Shown here in pieces: positions 48,995-58,106 of a DNA stretch of 64,000 nt. The DNA is from Pusillimonas sp044464525 (GTDB taxonomy: Bacteria; Pseudomonadota; Gammaproteobacteria; Burkholderiales; Burkholderiaceae_B): the NCBI RefSeq assembly GCF_044464525.1, contig NZ_JBIQLE010000016.1:27480-91479 (forward strand), written 5' to 3'. The stretch's first letter is position 1. Each line of letters begins with the position of its first letter. The position numbers and the translations under genes are program-made. The notes beneath the pieces were generated by a model. It was not told where the DNA came from and did no database searches. It worked only from the letters and a program-made list of their open reading frames with translations.

Positions 48995-50002
48995 ATGACA
49001 ACGAAAATACTCATCGTTCGATCATCCTCGCTGGGCGACCTCGTCCACATGCTGCCTGCTATATCGGATATAGCGCGGCACGTCCCCCAAGCGCGGATCG
49101 ACTGGGTGGTGGAAGAGAATTTCGCCGAGATACCCGCATGGCATCCAGCCATTAACGACGTAATCACGGTAGCGCACCGCCGCTGGCGCAAGCAATGGTG
49201 GTCACGCAGGTCGCGCAGCGAACGCGCCGCATTGCGCGAAACCCTGCGCGCGCGGCGCTACGACGTCGTGCTCGACATGCAGGCGCTGATGAAATCCGTT
49301 TGGGTGGTGCGCCAGACCCGCGGCACCCGCCACGGACTGGACCGCAAGTCGGCGCGCGAGCCGCTGGCGTCCTTCTTCTACGACGTCAAGCACACGGTCA
49401 AGTTCTGGCAGCCCGCCATTACCCGGCAGCGCGAATTGGCGGCGTCGGTATTTGGCTACCAATACGAGGGGCCGCCTGATTTCGGCCTGAGCGCCTTTAC
49501 CGACGGCCAACCCATCGAACCCTACGCCGTCATCATGCCCTCGGCCAGCCGGGCGGATAAGCTCTGGCCGGCCGAAGACTGGCACGCTGTATTCGACCGC
49601 CTGCGCGAGCATGGCCTGGGGCTTAAGCTGCTCGCGGGCAATGACGCCGAAGCCTCCCGCGGCCGCGGGCTTATCGGGGGTCGGGAAGGCGCCCAAGTGC
49701 TGCCTCGCATGAGCCTTACCGACATTGCCCACGTACTGGCCCGCGCCCGCATCATGGTCGGCCTTGACAGTGGCCTGACCCATCTTTCGGCCGGCCTGGG
49801 CAGGCCGACCATCGGCATCTACAAGGCGTCCACCCCGGTACGCACGCCGCTGCAGGGTCCCGCTTACAGTGCCAGCCTGGGAGAACGAGGCAACGCTCCT
49901 TCGGCGCAAACCGTGCTCAGCGCCGTCGAGCAGGCGCTCGACTATAGCCGGCCGGCAACACCCACCTCTCAACCGGCAGATGACCAAGGCCCGCCCACGT
50001 GA
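48995..50002 (+). CDS. waaC: Lipopolysaccharide heptosyltransferase I
   Basis: 335 residues from ATG at 48995 (MTTKILIVRSSSLGDLVHMLPA, the GT9 N-terminal signature). The C-terminal GT-B nucleotide-sugar region has SRADKLWPAEDWHAVFDRL and RARIMVGLDSGLTHLSAGLGRP. It transfers the first heptose to Kdo of the LPS inner core. Its stop overlaps the GTG start of waaA (GTGA), giving a two-gene inner-core operon. Confidence 0.94.
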   Translation: MTTKILIVRSSSLGDLVHMLPAISDIARHVPQARIDWVVEENFAEIPAWHPAINDVITVAHRRWRKQWWSRRSRSERAALRETLRARRYDVVLDMQALMKSVWVVRQTRGTRHGLDRKSAREPLASFFYDVKHTVKFWQPAITRQRELAASVFGYQYEGPPDFGLSAFTDGQPIEPYAVIMPSASRADKLWPAEDWHAVFDRLREHGLGLKLLAGNDAEASRGRGLIGGREGAQVLPRMSLTDIAHVLARARIMVGLDSGLTHLSAGLGRPTIGIYKASTPVRTPLQGPAYSASLGERGNAPSAQTVLSAVEQALDYSRPATPTSQPADDQGPPT

Positions 50003-51354
50003 ATCGCTTCGTCTATACCGCCGGCATTACCTTGCTGTCGCCCGCGCTTCTTACTTGGATGGGCCTGCGCGCCCGCCGCGCCGGCGGACAATGGGAAGTG
50101 CTGTCCGGGCAGCGATTCGGCCGCTACACCAAGGCCGCCCCCACACGAAGGCCCGTGTGGGTACACGCCGTAAGCCTCGGAGAAACGCGCGCGGCGCAAC
50201 CGCTGATCCAGGCCTTGCTCGACTCCGGCCAGGTGGTGCTGCTTACCCACATGACGGCGACCGGTCGTGCCGAAGCGGGACGCATGTTCGCCAAAGCCAT
50301 CGAAGAAGGCCACTTGATACAGGAATGGCTGCCCTACGACTTTCCGGGCAGCGTCCAGCGCTTTCTGCGCCATTACAGGCCACGCCTGGGCGTCATGATT
50401 GAACGCGAAATCTGGCCCAACATTATCGCCACAGCGCGCCGCAAGGGCATACCCATGGTCCTGGCCAGCGCACGCTTCTCCGACAACGCGCTGCGCCAGA
50501 GCCTGCGGGCCGGCAGAGTGATGCGCGAAGCCTACGAAAGCCTGGCTGCCGTCTACGCCCAGACGCTGCAGGATGCCCAGCGCCTGGAGCAGGCCGGAGC
50601 GATGGCGGTAAGGGTGTCGGGAAACTTCAAGTTCGACGTTTCTCCGCCACCCAACGAGGTCGCGCAGGGCAAGGCCTTCGCCGCTGCATTGCCGCGCATG
50701 ATGCTTACCATTGCCAGTACGCGCGAAGGCGAGGACGAGCTCTTCGTCAACGCCATCGCGCAGCAACTCAGGCGAGCGGCGGCGCTGGGCAATAACCTGA
50801 GAGACGAGGTGTTGTTCTGCCTGATTCCCCGGCATCCGCAACGTTTCGAGGAAGCCGCCGCCCTGCTGCTCAAGGCGGGCGTCCCCTTCGCACGTCGCAG
50901 CAAGTTTCCCAAGGGCGACGGTACAACCTCGAGCACCATCAAAGCCTGCGCCAACGCGATGGTGCTGTTGGGTGACAGCCTGGGAGAAATGCCGCGTTAT
51001 TACGCCGCCAGCCAGGTAGCCATCGTAGCCGGCAGCTTCGCCCCGCTCGGCGGGCAGAACTTGATCGAAGCCTGCGCCATCGGCGTGCCGGTTATCGTGG
51101 GGCCGCACACGCGCAATTTCGAACAAGCGGCTGCCGACGCCATCCAGGAAGGCGCAGCCCTGCGCGCGCCCAACGCGGATAGCGCCATCCAGCTCGGCCT
51201 GCAATTACTGGACGACCCGCAGCGCCTGGCCCGAATGGGCGAAGCGGGGGCTTATTGGGTTCAGCAGCATGCAGGCGCGGTCGAGCGCGTAATGAATGGA
51301 TTGCAGGAAATACTGGGGCGGCAGGACCAGGCCGCTGAACGCGCCCCTCGTTAA
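49999..51354 (+). CDS. waaA: Kdo transferase
   Basis: 451 residues with a GTG start coupled to the waaC stop. Signature blocks: PVWVHAVSLGETRAAQPLI, THMTATGRAEAGRMF, YDFPGSVQRFLRHYRPRLGV, EREIWPNIIATARRKGIP with the acceptor-activating Glu, and GGQNLIEACAIGVPVIVGPH. An N-terminal hydrophobic segment (VYTAGITLLSPALLTWMGL) anchors it to the inner membrane. It adds Kdo to lipid A precursor. It ends 20 bases from convergent galU. Confidence 0.95.
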   Translation: MNRFVYTAGITLLSPALLTWMGLRARRAGGQWEVLSGQRFGRYTKAAPTRRPVWVHAVSLGETRAAQPLIQALLDSGQVVLLTHMTATGRAEAGRMFAKAIEEGHLIQEWLPYDFPGSVQRFLRHYRPRLGVMIEREIWPNIIATARRKGIPMVLASARFSDNALRQSLRAGRVMREAYESLAAVYAQTLQDAQRLEQAGAMAVRVSGNFKFDVSPPPNEVAQGKAFAAALPRMMLTIASTREGEDELFVNAIAQQLRRAAALGNNLRDEVLFCLIPRHPQRFEEAAALLLKAGVPFARRSKFPKGDGTTSSTIKACANAMVLLGDSLGEMPRYYAASQVAIVAGSFAPLGGQNLIEACAIGVPVIVGPHTRNFEQAAADAIQEGAALRAPNADSAIQLGLQLLDDPQRLARMGEAGAYWVQQHAGAVERVMNGLQEILGRQDQAAERAPR

Positions 51355-51374
51355 GGACCTGCCGCGGGCCACCT

Positions 51375-52205
51375 TTACATGCCGTGGTACTTGCGGCCCA
51401 GCTCGAGGGTGGCACGGTAAAAACCTTCTTTGCTGCCACAGTCGTACCGGGTGCCCTCGTATTCGTACCCGTACACGCCTCGAGACTCGAGCAGGCGCGC
51501 GATACCGTCAGTGAGTTGGATTTCACCGCCAACACCCGCCTCGGTTCGGCGCAAATGGTCGAAGATTTCGGGCTCGAGCACATAACGGCCCACCACGGCA
51601 AGCGTCGACGGCGCATCTTCAGGCATGGGCTTTTCGACAATGCCGTCCACCTTGCTGGTCTTGTCGTTGATGCGCGGGCCCGAGATGATTCCGTACTTGT
51701 TCGTCTGGCTGCGTTCAACACTATTTATACCCAGCACGCTGCCGTTTTGCTGATGAGCCGCCTCGACAAGCTGGCGCGTCACGGGTGTTTGAGCGTCGAT
51801 CAGGTCGTCGGCCAAAATGACGACGAATGGCTCGTTACCGACAATAGGCGCAGCGCAAAGCACGGCATGGCCCAAGCCTAGCGGAGCAGGTTGACGCGTA
51901 TAGATGCAATTGACGTACGAAGGAATAACGTTGCGCACCAAATCAAGCAGTTCGGTCTTGTTCTTGGCGGCCAGGTCTGCTTCCAGCTCGGGCGCCCTAT
52001 CGAAATGGTCTTCGATGGCCCGTTTGTTGCGGCCGGTGATGAAAATCAGGTCGGTCACCCCCGCGGCAATCGCCTCTTCCACGGCATACTGTATTAGCGG
52101 CTTGTCGAAGACGGGCAACATCTCTTTAGGCATGGCTTTGGTGGCCGGCAAAAAACGCGTGCCCATCCCCGCCACGGGAAACACAGCTTTACGTATCGGT
52201 TTCAT
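51375..52205 (-). CDS. galU: UTP-glucose-1-phosphate uridylyltransferase
   Basis: 276 residues. N-terminal nucleotidyltransferase motif GMGTRFLPATKAMPKEMLP, PLIQYAVEEAIAAGV, FVVILADDLID and VEKPMPEDAPS identify GalU rather than GlmU or RfbA. It makes UDP-glucose for LPS, exopolysaccharide and osmoadaptation. It is monocistronic or heads nothing in the window, and is convergent with waaA. Confidence 0.95.
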   Translation of the reverse strand: MKPIRKAVFPVAGMGTRFLPATKAMPKEMLPVFDKPLIQYAVEEAIAAGVTDLIFITGRNKRAIEDHFDRAPELEADLAAKNKTELLDLVRNVIPSYVNCIYTRQPAPLGLGHAVLCAAPIVGNEPFVVILADDLIDAQTPVTRQLVEAAHQQNGSVLGINSVERSQTNKYGIISGPRINDKTSKVDGIVEKPMPEDAPSTLAVVGRYVLEPEIFDHLRRTEAGVGGEIQLTDGIARLLESRGVYGYEYEGTRYDCGSKEGFYRATLELGRKYHGM

Positions 52206-52274
52206 AGGTTCCCAACGTTAGAGAAAACGCATCCGATTGTACCTGTCCGGCGCTGCCGCAGCCGGCGCCACTGC

Positions 52275-52454
52275 TTACTGGCGAACGGTATACGGGTTCA
52301 GCACTGGCTCGCCCAAGGTAACCAGATTGGAATTAATGGGAGGAAGCTGCGAAAAAGAACGCCCAAGCTCGCTGGGCGGCACGCCGAAAAAACCCCGGCC
52401 ATATGCAAACAGGCCCAGATTGACGGCAACGATCAGTAAAAGCACGAAACGCAT
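52275..52454 (-). CDS. Short membrane-anchored protein, remnant-like of a SPOR-type protein
   Basis: 59 residues from ATG at 52454 with AGGAG seven bases upstream. One N-terminal membrane helix (FVLLLIVAVNLGLFAYG) is followed by FFGVPPSELGRSFSQLPPIN and a short tail. In related genera the gene after coaX encodes a larger SPOR-domain protein that begins similarly; this copy ends before any SPOR domain, so it may be a truncated version. Good ribosome site and operon position behind coaX argue for translation. Confidence 0.6.
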   Translation of the reverse strand: MRFVLLLIVAVNLGLFAYGRGFFGVPPSELGRSFSQLPPINSNLVTLGEPVLNPYTVRQ

Positions 52455-52482
52455 GGAGCTCCTTTCGCAATAACAGACACAA

Positions 52483-53319
52483 TCATGGTGACAGGGCGGC
52501 CAGACGCGCCAGGCCATCCAGGACCGGCGCTTCGAGCCAGTGCAGCGGTTGTGTCGGCAAGCCCAGGCGGCTGCAGGCCACACCCAGCAGCCGCTGAGCT
52601 TCATCGCGCACCAACGGCCAGCCCCCACCCGAAACATACACCGCGGGTGGAACGCCGCCAAGCTCAAGCCCGGCCAGCCATTGGCGCAGCAACGCCCCCG
52701 CCTGCGCGGCGGCAACGCCAGTGGCGATGGCCTGGTGGGTATGAGAAGGAAAAAGCGCCGTATCCCCTCGAGCATGAGGCAGATTCGCAGTACCGTCACA
52801 GAGGGCTGACGACATCATCTCGGGCCCCGGAAAAATCAGGCCCCCCGGAAACTCAAATCGGTCCGAGGCGCCATCCACGCCTTCCGACCGTGCGGGCCGC
52901 AATGTATCGATAGTGGTGGCGGTGCCGAAAGTGGCCAGTACAGCACAGGCCGCGCTGTCTGGCTGGGCGGCGCGACGCATTTGCTCATGCCACGCCAGCC
53001 CCAGCATCGCCGCCCAACGGTCGGCGCCGAGCTGTTCGGGCTCGCGATAGCCATTGCGAACGCCAAACGCCTCGGGGCTTGGCTTGAGCCACTGAACCGA
53101 ATAGCCAAGCACATCATCCAAAACCGCCGCCGTCGTCGGCCCCGCGACGTTGACTCCCACCGCCGCCGATGGGAGCGCCGGCAACTCGGCGAGCCAACGT
53201 CGGACAGCCTCGGTGTCGTCTCGGGTGAATGCCAGCACGCGGGACGCCCGCCGCTGCGTTCCGGCATTCAGCCAATCGAGCTTGATACGCGTATTACCGG
53301 CGTCGATAAGCACTGTCAT
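52483..53319 (-). CDS. coaX: Type III pantothenate kinase (CoaX/Baf)
   Basis: 278 residues. The ASKHA N-terminal phosphate loop is TVLIDAGNTRIKLDWL (D6), with ATFGTATTIDTL and GLIFPGPEMMSSAL in the nucleotide and pantothenate sites. It phosphorylates pantothenate for CoA synthesis; in Bordetella the same protein was first named Baf, Bvg accessory factor. Its ATG overlaps the birA stop codon (ATGA), the arrangement known from Bordetella. Confidence 0.93.
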   Translation of the reverse strand: MTVLIDAGNTRIKLDWLNAGTQRRASRVLAFTRDDTEAVRRWLAELPALPSAAVGVNVAGPTTAAVLDDVLGYSVQWLKPSPEAFGVRNGYREPEQLGADRWAAMLGLAWHEQMRRAAQPDSAACAVLATFGTATTIDTLRPARSEGVDGASDRFEFPGGLIFPGPEMMSSALCDGTANLPHARGDTALFPSHTHQAIATGVAAAQAGALLRQWLAGLELGGVPPAVYVSGGGWPLVRDEAQRLLGVACSRLGLPTQPLHWLEAPVLDGLARLAALSP

Positions 53320-54257
53320 GATGAACGCTCCAATTGACCCCGGTCTTCGGGCAACGGCCGAACCGACACTTCGCCCACCGACACCGGCGCAACACCCGTC
53401 GGCGTCCTGATAAGCAACTGGCCGTGCTCATTGACACCACAGGCGATGCCTGCCTGGATGATCCTGCCTTGGTCCAGTATTGCAACATGCTGGCCCGCCA
53501 GATGATCGACGTGGCTGTAACGCTGCGGGAAGCCGCCCATGCCTTCACGCACCACCCGGGAAAGCGCTTCCGTCCAGGCCGCCACAACGGCCAGGACGAT
53601 GTCGGCGGCCTCGACTCCGCGCGCATACTCATCGTCGGCGACCACCTCGGCCCAGTCAGCCACCCCTCGGTTCAATGAGGTACTAAGTGCGCGCGCGTCG
53701 TGCAGATTCAGACCCAATCCGATAATCACAACGTGATGGTCGGCAGAGCGCCTGATGGCGCCCGAACGCGTGACCTCGACCAGCAAGCCGGCCAGTTTGG
53801 AAAAGCGCCACTGCAGGTCGTTTGGCCATTTGAGAGACAACAACGGCTTGTTGTCAGGCTCGAGCATGCCGCGCAATGCTTCACAGACCGCCACACCCGC
53901 CAAGGGTGAGAGCGCGGGAAGCGAATGGGCCGGCAGAAAAACATCGAATGCGCAGGAAAACATCAGGTTGGCGCCCAGCCGGTTCTGCCAGGTTCGGCCG
54001 GCCCGGCCTCGGCCATTATCCTGCAGGTGGGCGCCCAGCAGCCACGGGCGCACGGGCTGCGTCTCGGTTCGCGCAAGCTCGAGCAGGTCGGCATTGGTCG
54101 ACCCCGTGCGCTCGACCCAGTCGATGTGCCGGAAGCGGGGCAGGGCGGCGCGCAAGCGTTGCGCCAAAGACGCAGGCTCGGGCAAGAGTGAGCGCTGGGC
54201 GCTATTCGATGTCGAATTCAAGACAAAACCCCTAAAAGGGCATCCGGGACCAAGCAT
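53316..54257 (-). CDS. birA: Biotin-[acetyl-CoA-carboxylase] ligase
   Basis: 313 residues from ATG at 54257; the frame continues upstream into the divergent gene and is not used. Catalytic domain: ERTGSTNADLLE, biotin loop NGRGRAGRTWQN, LSLKWPNDLQWRFSKLAGLLVE, and a C-terminal SH3-like domain (GQHVAILDQGRIIQAGIACGVN). No N-terminal winged helix with a clear HTH is present, so it should be a ligase without repressor function. It is followed by coaX with a stop/start overlap. Confidence 0.9.
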   Translation of the reverse strand: MLGPGCPFRGFVLNSTSNSAQRSLLPEPASLAQRLRAALPRFRHIDWVERTGSTNADLLELARTETQPVRPWLLGAHLQDNGRGRAGRTWQNRLGANLMFSCAFDVFLPAHSLPALSPLAGVAVCEALRGMLEPDNKPLLSLKWPNDLQWRFSKLAGLLVEVTRSGAIRRSADHHVVIIGLGLNLHDARALSTSLNRGVADWAEVVADDEYARGVEAADIVLAVVAAWTEALSRVVREGMGGFPQRYSHVDHLAGQHVAILDQGRIIQAGIACGVNEHGQLLIRTPTGVAPVSVGEVSVRPLPEDRGQLERSS

Positions 54258-54305
54258 ATTGTAGTGAAGGTCTACAATATTCAATCCGTCATTTTCCCAG
54301 TATCC

Positions 54306-54950
54306 ATGACCGCTCGCACAGAACACATCACTTTCACCGGCCTGGTCGGCGACATCGACTGCGCCATCGACTGGCCCGAGGAAGCGCCCCGGGGTTGGGC
54401 GCTCGTACTGCACCCACACCCTCTGCATGGCGGCGCTCGCGACAACAAGGTCGTGACAACGATCTCCCGCGCCTGCGTCCAGCATGGCCTGCTGGCGCTG
54501 CGTCCGAACTTTCGCGGCGTTGGCGCGTCAAACGGCGAGTTCGACAATGCGAAGGGCGAGACCGCCGACATGCATGAGCTGGTCAAGCAGTTTACTCAGC
54601 TCCATCCCGAAGTCGCCGAACTTCCGTGGGTGCTGGGCGGCTTCTCATTCGGTACCGCGGTTGCCGCGCAGCTTTACTCCAGCCTTCCAGACCACCGACC
54701 CGAAGCGGTGATCCTCGCCGGTACGGCGGCGCAGCGATTCGGCTTCCGCGACATCTCCTTGCCGGACGATGCGTTGCTTATTCACGGAGAAACAGACGAC
54801 GTCGTGCCGCTGGATGAAGCAATGGGCTTCGCCCGGCAACACGAATTACCCATGGTGGTCATTCCCGACGCATCGCATTTTTTCCACGGCAAACTGCTGA
54901 CATTGCGTGGGCTCGTACAGCAGCGTCTTGCGGCGATGACTCTGCCGTGA
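54306..54950 (+). CDS. Alpha/beta hydrolase, YqiA/dienelactone-hydrolase-like
   Basis: 214 residues from ATG at 54306 (MTARTEHITF); an ATG at 54264 is an alternative. Oxyanion loop LHPHPLHGGARDNKV, nucleophile elbow GGFSFGTAVA, acid in HGETDDVVP and His in DASHFFHGK. It resembles the COG2945 group of short hydrolases of unknown substrate. It is divergent from birA and precedes dacC by 69 bases. Confidence 0.82.
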   Translation: MTARTEHITFTGLVGDIDCAIDWPEEAPRGWALVLHPHPLHGGARDNKVVTTISRACVQHGLLALRPNFRGVGASNGEFDNAKGETADMHELVKQFTQLHPEVAELPWVLGGFSFGTAVAAQLYSSLPDHRPEAVILAGTAAQRFGFRDISLPDDALLIHGETDDVVPLDEAMGFARQHELPMVVIPDASHFFHGKLLTLRGLVQQRLAAMTLP

Positions 54951-55019
54951 CAGCTGCCTATAATGGTGCGCGATGCGCGTTTTCATACTGAAACATCGAC
55001 TTTTCACATACGGCTATCA

Positions 55020-56246
55020 ATGATCCTCAACCCGCTAAGCCCCCTGACCACCGCTTCCCGCAAACTAATCTTGTTCATGGCCTTGGCCTGCGCACCCGTG
55101 CTTTCCCAGGCCCAGGCCGATGCACCGGCCACCGCCGCAGGCGCCCAACCGGCCCAGGTGGTCGCCGTCAGTGAGCTATCGTCCATTCCCGCACCCGTCG
55201 TACCGGCAAGGGCTTGGCTCACACTGGATGCCAATAGCGGGCAGGTCATTGGCGCGAATAACCCCACCCAGCAGGTCGAGCCCGCCTCCCTGACCAAGCT
55301 GATGGCGGCCTATGTTGTTTTCGACGCCATCAAGGGCGGCCGCATGTCGCTCGACCAAATGGTGACAGTCTCTGAAAAAGCGTGGCGCACCGGTGGTTCG
55401 CGCATGTTCATCGAAGTCAATTCCCAGGTATCGGTCGACGACCTGCTGCAGGGAGTCATTGTGCAATCGGGCAACGATGCCACCGTTGCGCTGGCCGAAG
55501 CCGTTGCCGGCAGTGAAGATGCCTTCGTCGCCCTGATGAACGAAGAAGCCCAGCGCCAGGGGCTGGCAGACACCCACTACACCAACTCGCCCGGAATGCC
55601 CGACCCCCAGCACATGACCACGGTGCGCGACCTGGCAACGCTGGCCACCAATCTGGTCAACGACTTCCCCGAGTTTCTGCATTATTACAGCCAAAAAGAA
55701 TTTACCTACAACAAGATCAAGCAACCCAACCGCAACAGGCTGTTGTGGGCTGACAGCACGGTCGACGGCCTTAAGACCGGCCATACGTCTTCGGCGGGAT
55801 ACTGCCTCATCACCACGGCGCTGCGCGACGGACGACGCGTCGTCTCCGTGCTGGTAGGCGCCGAAAGCGAGGCGGCTCGCGCCGAATCCAGTCTTAAGCT
55901 GCTCAACTGGAGCTACCAGAATTTCGACACCATCAAGCTGTTCGACAAAGACCAACCCGCTGTCCAGGCGCGCGTGTGGGAGGGCGAGGCTGAAACGGTC
56001 GACCTTGGCCAGACCACGCCCATCTGGATCACAGTGCCACGAGGCAAAGGCCCCGAAGTCGAACCCATCGCGCACTACAGGCAGCCACTTATTGCGCCGC
56101 TGACCAAAGGCAGCGAAGTGGGCACGGTGTCGCTCTCTCTGGACGGCAAAGTGCTGCGTGAAGAGCCGTTGGCCGTCATGAACGACGTGGCGCAAGCCGG
56201 TATCTTCGGCCGTCTGTACGATAAAGTGCGCCTCATGTTGCAATAG
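55020..56246 (+). CDS. dacC: D-alanyl-D-alanine carboxypeptidase (PBP5/6 type)
   Basis: 408 residues from ATG at 55020; upstream in-frame ATG at 54963 is not preferred. Signal peptide (LILFMALACAPVLSQAQA), S90-x-x-K93 (ASLTKL), S150-G-N152 and K252-T-G254 form the full penicillin-binding active site, and a C-terminal PBP5 beta domain ends in an amphipathic anchor (FGRLYDKVRLML). It trims pentapeptides in the periplasm. It starts the dacC-dat-ybeD-lipB order typical of this family. Confidence 0.94.
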   Translation: MILNPLSPLTTASRKLILFMALACAPVLSQAQADAPATAAGAQPAQVVAVSELSSIPAPVVPARAWLTLDANSGQVIGANNPTQQVEPASLTKLMAAYVVFDAIKGGRMSLDQMVTVSEKAWRTGGSRMFIEVNSQVSVDDLLQGVIVQSGNDATVALAEAVAGSEDAFVALMNEEAQRQGLADTHYTNSPGMPDPQHMTTVRDLATLATNLVNDFPEFLHYYSQKEFTYNKIKQPNRNRLLWADSTVDGLKTGHTSSAGYCLITTALRDGRRVVSVLVGAESEAARAESSLKLLNWSYQNFDTIKLFDKDQPAVQARVWEGEAETVDLGQTTPIWITVPRGKGPEVEPIAHYRQPLIAPLTKGSEVGTVSLSLDGKVLREEPLAVMNDVAQAGIFGRLYDKVRLMLQ

Positions 56247-56291
56247 CCCACGCCCGGCGAATTTTTAACTTTTATTGGGTCAAGACGCATC

Positions 56292-57149
56292 ATGATTCCT
56301 GACGTCGACGGCGATAGCGTCGTCTACCTCAACGGCCAGTACACGCGCCTGGCCGACGCCAAAGTATCCGTGCTCGATCGCGGCTTCATATTCGGCGACG
56401 GCATTTACGAGGTGGTTCCTTTTTACCGGGGCAGGCCTTTTCGCATGGACGAACACCTGGCCCGGCTCGAGCGCAGCCTGGCCAGCATAGGCATCCACCC
56501 GGGTTTCACGCTCGACGACTGGCGCGCCCTGGTTCTGGACATGGCATCGCGCAGCCCATACAACCACTTCACCGTCTATCTGCAGATAACAAGAGGGCCG
56601 GCCAAACGCGACCACGCGTTCCCGGAAACGCCCCAGCCCACCGTGTTTTGCATGACATCGCCGTTCACGCCTCCCAGCGCCCAACAACGCGAACAAGGCC
56701 TCACGGCGATCTCGGCGCCCGATATCCGATGGCTGCGCTGCGAGATCAAATCAATTTCGCTTCTGGGCAACGTACTGGCCAAGCAGCACGCGGTCGACGC
56801 CGGTGTGGATGAGGTTTTGCAGTTCCGCGACGGCTTGCTCACCGAAGGCGCGTCGTGCAACGCATGGATAGCCCGCGACGGAGTCCTGGCGGCGCCTCCG
56901 CTGGACAACCTTATTCTCGAAGGCATACGCTATCGTTTCATGGAAGATTTGGCGGCCAAGGCCGGTATTCCGTTCGAAGCGCGCCAAATCACGCAAGACG
57001 AAGTGGCCCAGGCCGACGAAATCATGCTTACATCGGCCACCAAAGAGGTGCTGCCGGTCGTGCAATTCAATGGAAACCCTGTCGGAACCGGCAGGCCAGG
57101 CCCCATCTATGCCGCCCTGCGGGGCGCCTACGACCAGATATTGGGTTGA
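56292..57149 (+). CDS. dat: D-amino acid aminotransferase, PLP fold type IV
   Basis: 285 residues. Start VYLNGQYTRLADAKVSVLDRGFIFGDGIYE is classic for the D-alanine transaminase/BCAT fold, and the PLP lysine is K153 (CEIKSISLLGNVLAKQ). LTEGASCNAWI and EIMLTSATKEVLPV complete the family motifs. It interconverts D-alanine and D-glutamate for peptidoglycan, consistent with dacC 45 bases upstream. Confidence 0.93.
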   Translation: MIPDVDGDSVVYLNGQYTRLADAKVSVLDRGFIFGDGIYEVVPFYRGRPFRMDEHLARLERSLASIGIHPGFTLDDWRALVLDMASRSPYNHFTVYLQITRGPAKRDHAFPETPQPTVFCMTSPFTPPSAQQREQGLTAISAPDIRWLRCEIKSISLLGNVLAKQHAVDAGVDEVLQFRDGLLTEGASCNAWIARDGVLAAPPLDNLILEGIRYRFMEDLAAKAGIPFEARQITQDEVAQADEIMLTSATKEVLPVVQFNGNPVGTGRPGPIYAALRGAYDQILG

Positions 57150-57155
57150 AGAAAT

Positions 57156-57443
57156 ATGGTCACCACACCGCCGCCGATCCCGCCCGAAGATTCCCTTATC
57201 GAGTATCCCTGCGATTTTCCGATCAAGGTGATGGGCAAAAACCATCCGGAACTGGCTCAGCAACTTACCGAGATCGTGCACAGATTCGATCCGGAATTCG
57301 ACCCCGTCACCGTCGAAATGCGGGCAAGCAAGCGTGGCAACTATATCGGGCTTACCTTCACTGTCCGGGCCACTTCGCGCGAACAGCTCGATGATCTCTA
57401 CCGGGCCCTGCACGGCCACTCCCTGGTGTCGGTCGTGCTGTAA
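57156..57443 (+). CDS. ybeD: YbeD/DUF493 family protein
   Basis: 95 residues. DUF493 core: IEYPCDFPIKVMGKNHPEL, EFDPVTVEMRASKRGNYIGL, FTVRATSREQLDDLYRALH. The small ferredoxin-like-fold protein has been linked to LipB or lipoate regulation only by gene order. Its stop codon shares a base with the lipB ATG (TAATG), so translation is coupled. Confidence 0.93.
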   Translation: MVTTPPPIPPEDSLIEYPCDFPIKVMGKNHPELAQQLTEIVHRFDPEFDPVTVEMRASKRGNYIGLTFTVRATSREQLDDLYRALHGHSLVSVVL

Positions 57444-58087
57444 TGATCGCCGTCAAATGGCTGCCGCGGCCGGCGCCCTACACGCCCGTGTGGGAGGCCA
57501 TGCGGCGCCACACCGAGGAACGCAACGCCGACACGCCCGACGAGATCTGGCTGGTCGAGCACGAGGCCGTCTACACCTTGGGCCAGGCCGGAAAACCCGA
57601 ACACATACTGAACAGCGGCGCGATTCCCATCGTTCATTCCAACCGCGGAGGGCAGGTTACCTACCACGGCCCCGGCCAGGTCGTCGCTTATTGCCTGGTC
57701 GATCTTCGGCGGGCCGGCCTCTATGTCAAGCAATACGTGGCCTTGCTGGAAGATACGGTCATCGAAATGCTGCGCGCTCTGGGCCTGGAAGGAGCCTGTC
57801 GCAAGCCGGGCGCGCCCGGCGTCTATGTACCGCTTGAGCCGGGCACGGACGAACTGGCCAAGATCGCGGCGCTGGGCATCAAGGTGCGAAATGGCTGCGC
57901 CTATCATGGCGTCGCCCTGAACGTCGATATGGACCTGACGCCCTTCGACGGCATCAACCCCTGCGGCTACGAAGGCTTGCGCACCACCGACCTTGGGCGA
58001 CAGGGCGTAGAGCTGACTATTGAGCAGGCCGGCGAAGAATTGGCCGGGCGTCTGGTTGAATGCTTTACGCTCGCCAACAATAAATAG
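57443..58087 (+). CDS. lipB: Octanoyl-ACP:protein transferase
   Basis: 214 residues. LipB motifs: GQAGKPEHIL, RGGQVTYHGPGQVVAY, IKVRNGCAYHGVALNVDMDL, and nucleophile C174 in INPCGYEGL. It transfers octanoyl groups from ACP to lipoyl domains, the step before LipA. Coupled to ybeD. lipA is not next to it in this genome segment but about 10 kb upstream. Confidence 0.95.
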   Translation: MIAVKWLPRPAPYTPVWEAMRRHTEERNADTPDEIWLVEHEAVYTLGQAGKPEHILNSGAIPIVHSNRGGQVTYHGPGQVVAYCLVDLRRAGLYVKQYVALLEDTVIEMLRALGLEGACRKPGAPGVYVPLEPGTDELAKIAALGIKVRNGCAYHGVALNVDMDLTPFDGINPCGYEGLRTTDLGRQGVELTIEQAGEELAGRLVECFTLANNK

Positions 58088-58106
58088 GCCACGACCGGAC
58101 GCACAC

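Noticed and set aside
46163..58087. lipA-lipB separation taken as evidence of a recent insertion
   Set aside because: The genes in between are ordinary housekeeping genes without mobile elements, so this could simply be the normal order in this lineage; kept only as a comment.
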